Below, piece after piece: positions 48,901 through 59,972 of a stretch of DNA of 64,000 bases (positions are counted from its first letter, which is position 1; every line of letters begins with the position of its first letter). The position numbers were made by a program, and so were the translations under genes. This DNA comes from Bugulina stolonifera. Taxonomy: Eukaryota; Bryozoa; Gymnolaemata; Cheilostomatida; Bugulidae. The stretch is taken from NCBI GenBank assembly GCA_935421135.1, contig OW285188.1:9714733-9778732 (forward strand), given 5' to 3'. The notes beneath the pieces were generated by a model. The model was not told the DNA's origin. It did no database searches and saw only the letters and a list, made by a program, of their open reading frames with translations.

Positions 48901-49965
48901 ATTTTTTGTATATGACCGACCTTAAAAGGTAGGCCCTCGTACCTTTTCTACCATCTTGTTGCGCAATACCTAATGTCGATACTGTGTCGTACATAGCCGG
49001 AACTTTTACCGGAAATGCAATACTATATAAAACATGTGCTTTTTCATTAGTAATTAGTTGCTGCTTTGCCACCAACAAAGACAGATCTGTACTGAGGCGT
49101 CTTTCTTAGTAGTAGTCTAGTTCAAGCTCCCGGTCTTATTAGACCTTGAACCCAAACTCTCTAAACTAGAATAGATCATACTCACAAGTACTTTCTAAGC
49201 AATAACTCAGACTTCATGGGCCGTACCTACAGCTCTGTTCAATAATCTACCACACAATAACTGCTCAGTCTTTCATGCAGTTGGAAGTAGGTCTAGCAGA
49301 CCACTTCTAGACCCTTCCCACACTCGTACCCGCATCAGTACCCGTCTGCCCAACATTACAGTATTTCATCTGCATGCAGGATAGAGATCCACCTCTGCCT
49401 TCTTCAATGCAATAGCAGCCACATCACGGCGGGGCAGGTAAAAAATGGCAGCCCCAGCACAGTCTGTTCCAGCCTTGTTGCAGTGCTTCACACTGGGTTC
49501 ATAACAGGCAGTGATAGAAGAGTGGTGGTGGTAAGTTGGTAAGCTCACGCACCACTATAAAAATAAGACACACCTAAGTGTGGTATACAAAATACCACCT
49601 ACATACTCAAAAATGAGGGTCTGCCATTATCTTATCTTACTTACTGTACCTACTTACTTACTCTACTTTTTTACTTGACATATTTACTGTATTTACTTAC
49701 TTACTCTGATTACTTACTCTACTTACTCAGCATGTCTTCGTTCCTCCTTCTCACTGTGTTCAAATATTTCATTGTCAGCTAAGTATCTAGCCTGAGAATA
49801 TGCCATTTTACAGAGGCGTAGGTTGAGAGACATAGGCTGAGCACCATGATTCTGTCGCAATCTGTTGTGTGCGTGCAATGCTCCCAGGGTGAAACTAGCA
49901 AAGTCACACAAATTACAGTCCATTTTCATAACCATACATGGGTAATTGACTGCAGTTTCATGCAT
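45929..49965 (-). CDS. CAP/SCP-domain protein, GAPR-1 (GLIPR2)-like, with basic tail
   Basis: Three exons on the minus strand: 49965 (or acceptor at 49894)-49727, 46751-46609 and 46218-45929 (stop). Phases join cleanly. The CAP domain shows LHAHNRLRQNHG, the first His motif EIFEHSE, YCGENLAES, the region NYDFKKTGF, FTQLIWKGTKFFGIAFA and VIVANYYPGGN. It is closest to the intracellular Golgi-associated GAPR-1 class, since no signal peptide is visible. The usual second His (HFTxxxW) is Gln here (AQFTQLIW). A C-terminal extension of about 45 residues is strongly basic (KKKRRRTKK). The 5' boundary is uncertain: translation may start at Met 49965 or 49923, or the homologous part may begin at a splice acceptor (TTTGCTAG, exon from 49894) with an unseen upstream exon. 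The gene is divergent from GTPase A. Confidence 0.85.
46752..49726 (-). other. Large intron of the CAP gene
   Basis: Nearly 3 kb. Plus-strand pieces at about 47464-47518 (FIGHLDLTQPRPSKFRK) and 47679-47882 look mildly coding but do not join in phase. It also holds the probable solo LTR (48609-49360) and a minus-strand open frame 49366-49548 of unknown origin. Confidence 0.35.
48605..49364. mobile_element. Probable solo LTR
   Basis: 48609-49360 (752 bp) begins TGTGGTGAGG and ends ACATTACA (TG...CA termini). It is flanked by GTAT on both sides (48605-48608 and 49361-49364). Inside is a TATA-like box (CTATATAAAACATG, about 49021) in the position expected of an LTR promoter. The composition is more GC-rich than its surroundings. 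A 4-bp duplication fits Ty3/Gypsy or BEL types. No internal gag/pol remains. The 4-bp match could be chance, so the call is moderate. Confidence 0.5.
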
Positions 49966-51948
49966 AATTCAAAATATTATTGCATCAATAACTTGCTATA
50001 AAGTACATGACTGTTACAGCAAAATACAGGTACGTAGTTCGCCTTTCATATGGCTCTGCCACAGAGGTGTATAGGTGAACATACACACCAGACATATGAC
50101 TATTAAATTGCTCATCAGAAATTTTACTTTAGAGCTATTTTCCAGTTTCCTAAAAAGATAAAATGTTTGAAGCACACAGGCTGGCAAAATTAGACAAATG
50201 AGATCGTCAATAGATAAATCTACACTACCACTCTAGATCCCACACATTGTTCATATTATTGTAATGGTATTTTATCAAGTTTCATCATCCAATCATATGA
50301 TAAAAAATGTATTTAGAGTGTCAGTCCTTCCTTCAAATTTTCAATTTTTGTATTCTTTAGTATATCATTTATTCCACAGTGACACATACATTATACACTT
50401 ACATACATGTACATATTCCTGTGGGACTAACGAATGGGCGCAATAAAATTTTGTTCCAAGCATTACTAGTCTACTTGATGTTTGCCTGTTATTATAGGGA
50501 ATTTAAACATACCCTGACCACTGGTCTCGCCGTGTGCTTTGTGACATGCGGTAATATCTTGTAGCACAGCAGCACTTCTCGTATTCACTTCTATAAATAG
50601 TGTCTAAATCATCTAATATTAATTTAGAATCTGCAGTTCCCATTTTGTTGGTGGGAGATACACAACAGAGAAATAGTGATACTTGTACAATCTATGAGAT
50701 TGTACACAATCATATACCTCCTTTTGTAGCTACGTGTATCATACATCAGTTTTATTTCATGTAGTCTGATGTTGCTATGTGCTGACATCATAAATGTTGT
50801 ATCTAGGGATTTTCCCAAATATATCATTATTCTAAAAATAGATGGAAACCACAAATAATTGCTTTTTATTTTTGGTGTTGTACTAAATTTTTTGTTTCCT
50901 ATACATGTATGTTTTTACACTAAAAAATTAAGACCTGTTTTACTTGACTGGAAATTTAAGGAATTTTGCTGACTGTGTATGGCTGATTGTAGTGTAAAAT
51001 GGAAACTTGTTGGTGAAATTCACGCATATGTTAGTCATCTTTTGCTAAGTGGAATAATAGATCTCAGCAAAGATAAACCTTTAACAATATTATAGCCATA
51101 AAGATAAGACTGTTATCAGAAAGTATCTATCTACACTTTACATTACAATGTTCACACAACAGAGTTGTATGCATGTATCATGGGTTCATGTTTCACTAGG
51201 TTCCCGAACCTTATGGTAAATGGTAATCATTAGCAGCGTGCTGCCAACCTAGTGCACTTATAACTGACCAAGGTGAACCCTATCACTACATATAAGAGAA
51301 GGAACCGTCTTTGGGATAGAACATTTGTACATCACACTCAACGAAGATCATAACATTGCAAAGGGCTGGAGATTATACCTTCATGATATTGATACATGTA
51401 TCATATAGCCAAACTATTCTGCTGTGAACCGATACAGTGATACATATTATACAGGAAATAGGAATAAGAACACAGCTACAGTCAGTTTGCATGCAATTCA
51501 TGTAAGTGGAAATACCAAATAAAAGTGATGTTACATTATTTCTAGTTATTTGATTGTTTTTACTGCAATTATAAATGAATATAAAATGTATATTTGTAGT
51601 TAGATTATAGTGAAACATTTACAAATTTTGTCCTATTTCTGCTGAGAGTATACCATGAAGTTAAAAATTATTTATAACTGATATAAGCTACATATTACAA
51701 CTTGCCAATCTTCGTTCAGGATTATTTATATAATTATTTGGACATTTTTGTCTAGCTTATTTGGATTACAAGTCTGGCATAGACCAGGTATTATGTACTA
51801 CATGTAGCATTGTCCATGTATTAATGCTGTGTACACTCTACATGTAGGCCCATGACAAGACATATTATAAGGTCTACTGCTGTTCTGTATTCTTTCATGT
51901 TTGGAGCTGGTTTACTAGCACAATATTTTGTAATATGATGTAGAGATA
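49966..51948. other. Divergent spacer between CAP gene and GTPase A
   Basis: About 2 kb of AT-rich sequence with no supported exon. It should contain the promoters (and perhaps a non-coding first exon) of both genes. Short open frames on either strand lack any domain or splice support. Confidence 0.4.
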
Positions 51949-53505
51949 ATGGCTGTAACGCAGTCTAGAAGATTCTCAAGCATATCCACCATACCGGTTT
52001 CAGCAGACCCTGATAACTCTTCAGTACTCAAGCTAATAACGCTAGGAAATGTAGGTGTTGGTAAATCCACCCTGATAGCGAGTTACGCGAAGGGAACCTG
52101 CCAAATGGACGTTTCACAACAATCGCTTGTAGACGGAAAGATAGTAGAGAGACAAGGCGCCATTCTTCAACTAGGACTATGGGATACTGCAGGTAAAAAA
52201 GACACAGTTGCCAAAACGTCTTGCAGCTAAAGTAAGGACTGTTTGTAGCAAGGTCTTGTAATTTTAATGGAAGCAATGAAACACAAGTGATAACAAAATG
52301 TACTTATGAGTACATCCATTTGAAAGACCAGCTGGAGAAGCTTTGATACATTTTAGATAGTCTTGCATCATATACATGTAGTAATACAGTAATACAGTAA
52401 TGCAGTAATACAGTAATACAGTAATGCAGTAATACAGTAATACAGTAATGCAGTAATACAGTAATACAGTAATACAGTAATACAGTAATGTAGTAATACA
52501 GTAATGCAGTAATACAGTAATACAGTAATGCAGAATACAGTAATACAGTAATGCAGTAGTACAGTAACGCAGTAATGCAATACTATAAACAGTAATGTAG
52601 TAATAATAGTAATACAGTAATATGAAACTTTGCAAACAATCATGTTAAACCTCAAAAGGTAAAGTTACTTGTGTGAGTTTCACTAGGTTAGAAATCCATG
52701 TAATGTATAAAATCATACATTGCATGGTAATGTAATCTACATGTAGGAAACTTTCTTATAGGCCAGGAAAGGTATGACAGTATTACAGCAAACTACTACA
52801 GAGGGGCACATGGATGTCTACTATGCTTCGATATAACAAATGAACAATCGTACTCTGACCTTATCACATGGTGAGTGGCTGATAAACAGTCTATAGGAAT
52901 TAAATAAAAGCCTCAAAAGTATGATTTTGATGTTGCTCTCTCTTTTTCCCTTCGTCTTTGATTTTATTAGGGTAAATATTTTTATTTATATAATTATAAT
53001 GTATTCCAATGTATTTATTATGCTTTCATCGGTCGGGATTCTAAAATGGTAGTCATGAGACTTCACTGAAATGAAATAATAGATAAAATATACAATGTAG
53101 ATTATTTACTACTGCTACGACTAATATTTACTGCTACTTAGTGTCACAGGCTACGTTTTATAATTTCTATTTTATAGGCACAACAGATTAAAGCACCACT
53201 GTGACCCGTTACCACCCACATTACTAGTAGGTACCAAGGCTGATCTCAGACTATCCACTGAACATATACAGACTATAACAAGTCCTAGTGATTGCCACCT
53301 GGCTGGTAGGAACCTAGGGCTAAGGTACAAGGAGGTTAGCTGTCACAAGCAGGAGACTATTGACGATGCATTTGACACAGTTATTGATATGATACTAGAA
53401 AGGAGGGCCAAGATAGAGCAGCGTGAAGATATAAATAATAATGAATTAACAATTTCTATACATAAAAAACCCCAGAAAAAAGGATTTTGTAAAAATCTTT
53501 GCTAA
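51949..53505 (+). CDS. Atypical Ras-superfamily small GTPase A (Rab/Rho-mixed motifs)
   Basis: Three exons: 51949-52192, 52762-52870, 53178-53505; 226 residues. An N-terminal extension of about 25 Ser-rich residues precedes the P-loop GNVGVGKS (33-40). G3 is WDTAGQERYDSIT followed by YYRGAHGCLLCFDITN, which is Rab-like. G4 is VGTKADLR preceded by HHCDPLPPTLL, which is Rho-like (VGTKxDLR, HHCPNTP). G5 is VSCHK in place of the usual SAK/SAL. The switch-I segment reads DVSQQSLVDGK: the threonine that normally coordinates Mg and the gamma-phosphate is replaced (SQQS where Rabs have STIG). The C-terminus is GFCKNLC, with Cys at -5 and -1, neither a CAAX box nor a usual Rab CC/CXC. Intron 1 contains an 8-bp minisatellite. 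Tandem paralog of GTPase B. Partners and localisation are unknown; membrane attachment is inferred from the C-terminal cysteines. Confidence 0.9.
52375..52625. repeat. 8-bp minisatellite (CAGTAATA/CAGTAATG) in GTPase A intron 1
   Basis: About 30 tandem copies of CAGTAATR with a few indels toward the right end. The minus-strand open frames of Tyr/Cys/Ile/Thr/Leu repeats are artefacts of it. Confidence 0.92.
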
Positions 53506-54065
53506 TCACAAATACTATGAACAATTCCAGTTGCTGTCTGTCTTACACTAAAGTTTATTTTATTGTACATATTATACATAATATGTTGCTATTTGCAAAG
53601 TACTCACTTCCTATACTCATGAAATATACTGTAGCATTGTCTGATATACATATTTTGTCATATTTTTGTCGACAAATGAAGTTCAACTCAGGCGTAATTT
53701 ATTATTTATTAGCATGAATATATTTATTTATTTATATATTATAATATATACATGTATTGTTCATTTTTCTAACATATTGTTCTAGGCTATCACTCACAAT
53801 ATAGGGGTATCACCTTTGAATAGTGATAACAATTTGGCAATACATTGTTGTGCATAAATACACTGTAGGTGGAAGCAGGCAGAGAGAGAGGACAACTTCA
53901 TATTTACAATCAGTGGCTAGCTACGTCTATAATAATTACATGTGTTGTGATAGAGTCTTTATATCTACGATATTTTGTGTCTTGACTTGAGAGCACATAC
54001 AATGCGCTACATTTATATGGATTTTGTTATATACTCGTATGTACATGTACATACAATCATAATAG

Positions 54066-54317
54066 GTGTTGGTGGCTGAGTGGTCTAGCGCTAGTCACTC
54101 TGGTCATGCAGCAATGACGCATGTTATCTGCAAGGACGTGGGTTTGAGTCCCACCAACGACCTGGAGGTTTTCGTCCCGAAGAAGGCTTTCCCTCTGTGC
54201 CATATCGAACTATAATAATATCCAGCTCTAGGAGCCGTGGTGGCCCCTCGACTAGCTCTGCTACTGGGCAGCCACGTTAAAGAATTGTGTTTGGCACCAC
54301 GGATATTATTATTATAT
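54066..54317 (+). mobile_element. tRNA-derived SINE (Ser/Leu-type head)
   Basis: The head has a box A TGGCTGAGTGG (54073-54083) and a box B GGTTTGAGTCC (54141-54151). The T-arm stem GTGGG/CCCAC is intact and the acceptor stem pairs in 6 of 7 positions (TGTTGG with CCAACG, including one G-U). A long variable region between the boxes suggests a Ser/Leu-type tRNA ancestor. A roughly 150-bp tRNA-unrelated body follows and ends in (ATT)n, as expected of a SINE tail. It is more GC-rich than its surroundings. Confidence 0.75.
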
Positions 54318-54888
54318 ATCTACTTTGTTATTAACTAGAACATAATATTCTATTATCAAAATGGAAATGAAATTATGCTGTGGGTCATGAGTTATGGTAT
54401 ATAGTAGTAAACTTTAGTAAATTACATTGTACATGTACTTATCATATGTTATCACATTGGAAATAAAAGTATATACTTGCAATTTACTTGTACATGACAT
54501 GTATTCAACTTTTCAATAAAACCTATATTATTGGCAATCAATTTGAATATCCACAGTGTACATGTCCATGTTTATACAAACACTACTAAACGAAGTAAAT
54601 GCTCAATAAAGTTATGCATGCTGTAATATTATGCATATCCAATATGAATCAAAGTCTGGAGATACTGATTGGATTATTCCTTCAGTAACCCTTCAAATAG
54701 TGCATCACTAAAATATCCAAATAAATACAGAAAATTATTTATCTATTTATACTGCTTGCAAGTGAACAGTACTCGTAGTGTACTTAGAATAACAGTTCCT
54801 CAATAAAAACTAGAGAAATTGAGATACTAGAAAATAGTGATTTCATGAAGGCAGTTGCAAGACCAAACAGGGCATGGGGGTGGGAAAC

Positions 54889-55006
54889 ATGGGCACTAAT
54901 AAACTATTGACCCTAATAAGAAGTTGTCCCCTCTCAACTTCTCTTCCTATAAGGTGACTTGAGAGAGGGCAACTTCTGACTATGATCAGTAGCTTATTAG
55001 TGGGAA
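54889..55006. mobile_element. Small MITE with ~45-bp imperfect inverted repeats
   Basis: The left half (GGGCACTAATAAACTA ... AGAAGTTGTCCCCTCTCAA) pairs with the right half (TTGAGAGAGGGCAACTTCT ... TAGCTTATTAGTG) over about 45 bp. Related copies lie in intron 1 of GTPase B at 58916 and 58988, so this is a dispersed family. Confidence 0.7.
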
Positions 55007-56709
55007 ATCAATCTGTTATAATTACACTCTATTTAGTCCTCTGGGTAAAACTGACATCAGGAAACTCTCACTATTCATAACAATGTTTTACACATACCAT
55101 GGAGTTGTCTTCTCAGGTTTTACTTGACTGACGATTGAGGTAAGACTATCTTTGTAAACTTCGAACAAAGAGTAGGCAGTTGAATTGCCTTTTGTTATTC
55201 ACCTGTCACACAGCGTATTACCAGGTGGCTGTTATGCTTTTTGATATCATGCTAATATAGAATATTATAAAAAGTAGTGCATATACACTAGGTGCTATAC
55301 TATAGGGTTCTGCTGTGGGTTGGCCTAGATGCATGTTATAATGTACACTTGTATGTATTATGTGTTTTATAATAATTTATATGTATAGGATATTTATATA
55401 GTACAGCATAATTAATACATGTGCTATTAGTGTCTTGCTAGTAGACATGGGCACAAAAGTGAATGTGCTTGAAATACTTTTCATTGTACGCTACTGAACA
55501 TGGCCGATACAATGCTGTTCATTTGTTTGCTTCATTGCATTGATTTTGTGTTGGATGTTGTTTATAATTATAATTTATTATATAAGCTCACTCCGTATGA
55601 CCCCTATTATAGAGGAATAGAACAGGCTCCTCGCATGTACATGCATTGCATGCTCCTGAGAAGAGAGATATGTTCAACAGGTTTCCCATAATTCCAAACT
55701 AGAGGTGAGTTATACAATATAAATAGAGATCACTTGAGGAGTTTTCCATCATAAGAATTGTCCCTATGTGAAGTTTCGATAAATTCTACATGTATATAAA
55801 CATTATGTAGATGCCATCGATTTAGAAATGTAGAGAAACATTATTAAAAACTTTTAGTGTAATAGAGAACATATTTTTCTCATGGTGTTCAGAACACACA
55901 TGTATATTGTATTTGCCCTCCATAGTTCGGCTCATAGCCGCAGCAATCTCCAGCTGCAAATCCCCAGCTGCAAATCTCAAAAAAGTTGCTGAAATATACA
56001 AAGGATAAATTAAGGGCATAGTGGAGGTAAAATAGTTGCTTCAAATGACAAACACTTTGTAATAATTATGATCTCTTTTTAAGCAAGGAATTTATTTTTG
56101 AGCAGTCAGAGACTTGTTTCAAATCTATGAAAATACCAGTCCCTGACTGGGGTTTGAACCCGGGGCCTTTACGGCACTTTGTAATATGTAGTTTGTTATC
56201 GCCTTTACGGTAAGTTCTGATGTTCTTATAATTAATTTTATAGCATAAATTTCTATTAAGGTAGTACTACATTGTATTCTATCTAAACAACATTTTGTAC
56301 TTGGTATAACATGATAATAATGTAATATAACTTAGTAATCATTATATTACATGTATGTATACGCCACTTATTTCTATGGACAGTAACACTATCTGGACCA
56401 GAATATCAGGTGAAATTCTATTCTATGAGTGTCTTAGATGCATTATCTTCATCAATATAGTAGAAGTGTGTTACTAGTTGATAGCTTACTTACTTACTAG
56501 ATAGTCCTTCCCTGCTTCTCTTTTGAATTTACTGTATTTGCTTGCCTGTTACTGTACTAACTACAATATTGATTAACTTTGTGAAATCGATTCACAACAT
56601 TATTGTTTTACACAAAATTATGTTTTACTACGATATGAATTTATGTGTATTATATACTAATAATATATAAGTGATGTATACATGATTGATTATGTAAATG
56701 TACTTGCAG

Positions 56710-57540
56710 GTGTCTGTTACTATCATGGAGTCTGACTCTACTTTTAGTGAAGAACATTCCGGGTTTCAGTCAGAATCAGGTGGGAGTTACAAAAGTGTTC
56801 TTACAGCATATCCATGATTGCACTTCAAATCTTTACCATAATAATCACTTCATTTCAAAAATTTACAATTTTGACACATATTAAAGCTTACCTAATTTAG
56901 TTATATGATTGTATTATGCAATAATTATATCTGTGCACTCAGCTTCCAAGTAGGTATTCATATCTACCCCAGCTGAAAGACAGTATATTCAGTTGTGAAC
57001 TATTCATTTTATTTTTTACCTAGTCAATGGCAGTAGGCCTATTGGAGGGTCCTGCAAGTATTTCAGATTTGACAATAGATGTATAATATTGTAAATTATA
57101 TGAACTGGACTACCTTATGATAGGTTTATAATAATTATAGAGTAAACCCTTTCTCTATGTGTTGATCTTAGTTACTAGTTTAGCATTTAGTAGTTATAAC
57201 TACATGTGCAACTATTAGTCATACCATATACATAATGCAGTATGCATTCTACACAGTATACTCTCTCCCAAGAGTAGTACAGAGAGTAGTACTGGTACAG
57301 GACGTGTGAGACTCACTGTCGCACAAAAGGTGAGGTGGTCCAGGGAAATAAATCTGAGTTCCCTAAAACAAAACATGAAGTTCCTTTCTTACAGTCATTC
57401 ACTTTATGCAAATCTGTACTTTAGGTGGATCAATTAGTAAGTAAATTAAACAGTGTCAACAAAACACTAGTGTTGTACTATATCATGGTTAATAGACTAC
57501 ATGTATGTTCCCAACAAAGTTTGAGAGCATAAAACTTTTC
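56710..57540 (+). other. Possible small exons of an unrecognised gene
   Basis: Three coding-like pieces with splice-like borders. (1) About 56710-56779, with ATG GAG TCT... giving MESDSTFSEEHSGFQSES before GTGGGA. (2) About 57257-57329 after CTACACAG, giving ILSPKSSTESSTGTGRVRLT and then VAQK before GTGAGG. (3) 57425 onward after TACTTTAG, giving VDQLVSKLNSVNKTLVLYY... to a TAA. Pieces 2 and 3 join in phase 0, but pieces 1 and 2 do not match in phase, so an exon is missing or the model is wrong. No family recognised. Confidence 0.3.
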
Positions 57541-58341
57541 CCAAAGTAAAGGAAACGTTGGAATAGTCACCAATGAGACCAGAGCACTGATTTGTATAAC
57601 ACAGTCATGGGAATCTGGTCTATTTATGTAGCCACTCTATTTATGTGACCCTAATGCTGCTGATTGCACCCTTATGTTATGACGCGTTTCCTACAAGTTG
57701 TATTACCATTGCTTGATTACCAGGCCAGTACCAGCTCATTGCCATACATGAGGAAATAGTATATCCATATACATATACATATACATATGCATATATATGT
57801 AGGCATGCTTTATGGCTGCTATACTTTGGAATTTACTTTTGTACAATTAAACTTATTGTGAAAGTTAACAGACAATAGTTTTATTGTGTGCATCATAATA
57901 GTGATTATGTATACAATAATATTATTAAGTTTATCAATCAATCATGTGATAATAATACTGGTCAGCTGATGCATCATAGACATAGTAGAATACATTACAC
58001 TGTATATTAGTTCATTATTCGGGTCTATGGAATAGTACTTGCAACTCCAATAAAATTAACTATAGTTTCCCTTAAAGGTGTGCTATGCAGTTTCCGGCTC
58101 TCATCAAGCTCTCGGTGGCACGTTTTTATTGGATCAACTAACAATATTATTAAAAACATATTTAGATTTAGAATATTTTATTAAATAGACGTTATATAAA
58201 TACACATTCTGTAGAAAAAACTCCCTATTTAGAGCAGTGATAATTCGGCAAGTATAGCCGTATGTAGTAATAATTGCGACAATCAACTTGACTATACTTA
58301 TGCTATATTGCCTGATAATGCGCAGCTTGTATTATGTAGAT

Positions 58342-59972
58342 ATGAGTATGTCTCAGTCTGGAATGTTCTCAAGTATCGCCATCTCATCTGTTTCCTCTAA
58401 CAATGAAAATAGAGATTCTTCTTCAGTGAAAATAATCACACTGGGAAATGTAGGGGTGGGTAAATCCACTATGATAGCGAGTTACACAAGGGGAGCCTGT
58501 CAAAGTGAAGCTTCACAACAATCACTGGTGGAAGAGAAGGTAGTTGAACGGCATGGTATTCGGTTAAGACTTAGTCTTAGTGATACAGCAGGTAAACTTA
58601 TAAAACTGCAACTAACTAATAATAAACCACCTTGTGCATATCGTCCTTATATTACACAAGGAAGATTAAATGTAGTTTCTCATATACAGCAAGTATGTGA
58701 CAAGGTCAGTTAAACCAGTAATAGTGAAATGTTTTTTTGTTATAATTGAAAAAAAGGTTGACAACCATTTTTACAAAAGCACCAATAATGATCTTGTTTC
58801 TAGTTTTACTAAAATTCTAGGAAAACTTTTCATATAAAAATAGTACAGTCTTGCTTGAATCATAACCCGAAATTGAGTCTGAGTAGGTTAATTCCTTTTT
58901 ATTATGCATCATAAACATGGGCACTCATAAGCTATTGATTATAATTAGAAGTTGTCCTCTCTCAATCTATCTTCCTCTTCTTTTTATCATGGGCACACAT
59001 AAGCTAACGGTAATAACCAGAAGTCATCCTATCCCAATTTTTGAGAGAGGGCAACTTTTTATGTCCATTTGTGTTTGTTAGTGGTCATGTTCAGAAAGAC
59101 CTTTATGACCTGTCTATTCATCATGACTGTAAAAGTACCAATTGATTTCGATATTATAATATTACTAGATGTTGTAGCATGCAGTGCTTTGTTTACACTG
59201 ACTAGTCTACTGTTTAAGTGCAGCCAACCTGTTTGCTTCCTTCACAGGCCAGGAAAGGTATGACAGTATAACAGAAAGCTACTATAGAGGAACACATGGA
59301 TGTTTGCTATGCTTTGATGTAACTAATGAGAAATCATACTCCGACCTTATCACATGGTGAGTGACTGATAGTGATGGACAGCAACTTAAATACTGATTGC
59401 ACAACTCAACATTTTGAAGTTGCTCTCTCTATGAAATGTATCGGTGAACACAAGAGATATAGGTGAACACAAGAGAGAGAACAATTCCCAATGATTTCCT
59501 TATAGTTTTTCAACTCAAAATATTCTTAGTGCTTCCTTGACCCTATACTATCTCTACCATTCCTATAGAGCTCAACATAGCATAGATATTTAAACTATAA
59601 CTATTACATGTAATTTCTTCGCATTGTAACCTATGTTTTGTATATAATAAACACAGGTACAACAAATTAAAGCACCACTGTGACCCGTTACCACCCACAT
59701 TACTAGTAGGTACTAAGGCTGATCTCAGACTATCGACTGAACATATGCAGACTATAACAAGTCCTAGTGATTGCTACCTGGCTGGTAGGAACCTAGGGCT
59801 AAGGTACAAGGAGGTAAGCTGTCACAAGCAAGAGACAATAGATGATGCTATGAATATACTTGTTGATATGATACTAGAAAGAAGGCAAAGTGAAGATATA
59901 AATCAAAACGAAATAACTGTTTCCTTAGAACAAACACTGCAGGGTAATGGGTGCTGTGGAACACTTTGTTGA
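58342..59972 (+). CDS. Atypical Ras-superfamily small GTPase B (paralog of A)
   Basis: Three exons with the same structure and phases as GTPase A: 58342-58591, 59248-59356, 59657-59972; 224 residues. The P-loop GNVGVGKS lies at 35-42. Switch I again lacks the Thr (EASQQSLVEEK). In G3 the usual WDTAGQE Trp is Ser (SDTAGQERYDSIT). G4 is VGTKADLR after HHCDPLPPTLL, G5 VSCHK. It ends GNGCCGTLC, with Cys at -6, -5 and -1. I chose Met 58342 because MSMSQSGMFSSI aligns with the MAVTQSRRFSSI start of A; an in-frame Met at 58288 is less likely. Exon 3 is far more similar to A than exon 1 is. Intron 1 carries two diverged MITE copies. Function unknown; the pair likely arose by local duplication. Confidence 0.9.
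58916..59085. mobile_element. Compound/duplicated MITE copies in GTPase B intron 1
   Basis: Two head-to-tail left halves (CATGGGCACTCATAAGCTA at 58916 and CATGGGCACACATAAGCTA at 58988) are followed by one right half (TTGAGAGAGGGCAAC... to GTTAGTGG at 59041-59084). This is the same family as 54889-55006; either a nested insertion or a partial duplication. Confidence 0.6.

Larger units (their letters stand above)
53506..58341. other. Spacer between GTPase A and GTPase B
   Basis: 4.8 kb containing a tRNA-derived SINE (54066-54317), a MITE with long imperfect inverted repeats (54891-55005), a (CATATA)n-like microsatellite (57760-57800) and possible small exons of an unrecognised gene (56710-57540). 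Otherwise AT-rich with no supported genes. Confidence 0.45.

Noticed and set aside
52264..52655. Minus-strand frames rich in YYCITVLL
   Set aside because: Translation of the 8-bp CAGTAATR minisatellite.
54066..54160. Functional tRNA gene
   Set aside because: Box A and box B are good, but the D/anticodon region does not fold well and a repeat body with (ATT)n tail follows, so a SINE is the better call.
56140..56180. tRNA gene candidate (box-B-like GGTTCAAACCC on the minus strand)
   Set aside because: No box A, anticodon arm or acceptor stem could be placed; at most a truncated SINE.
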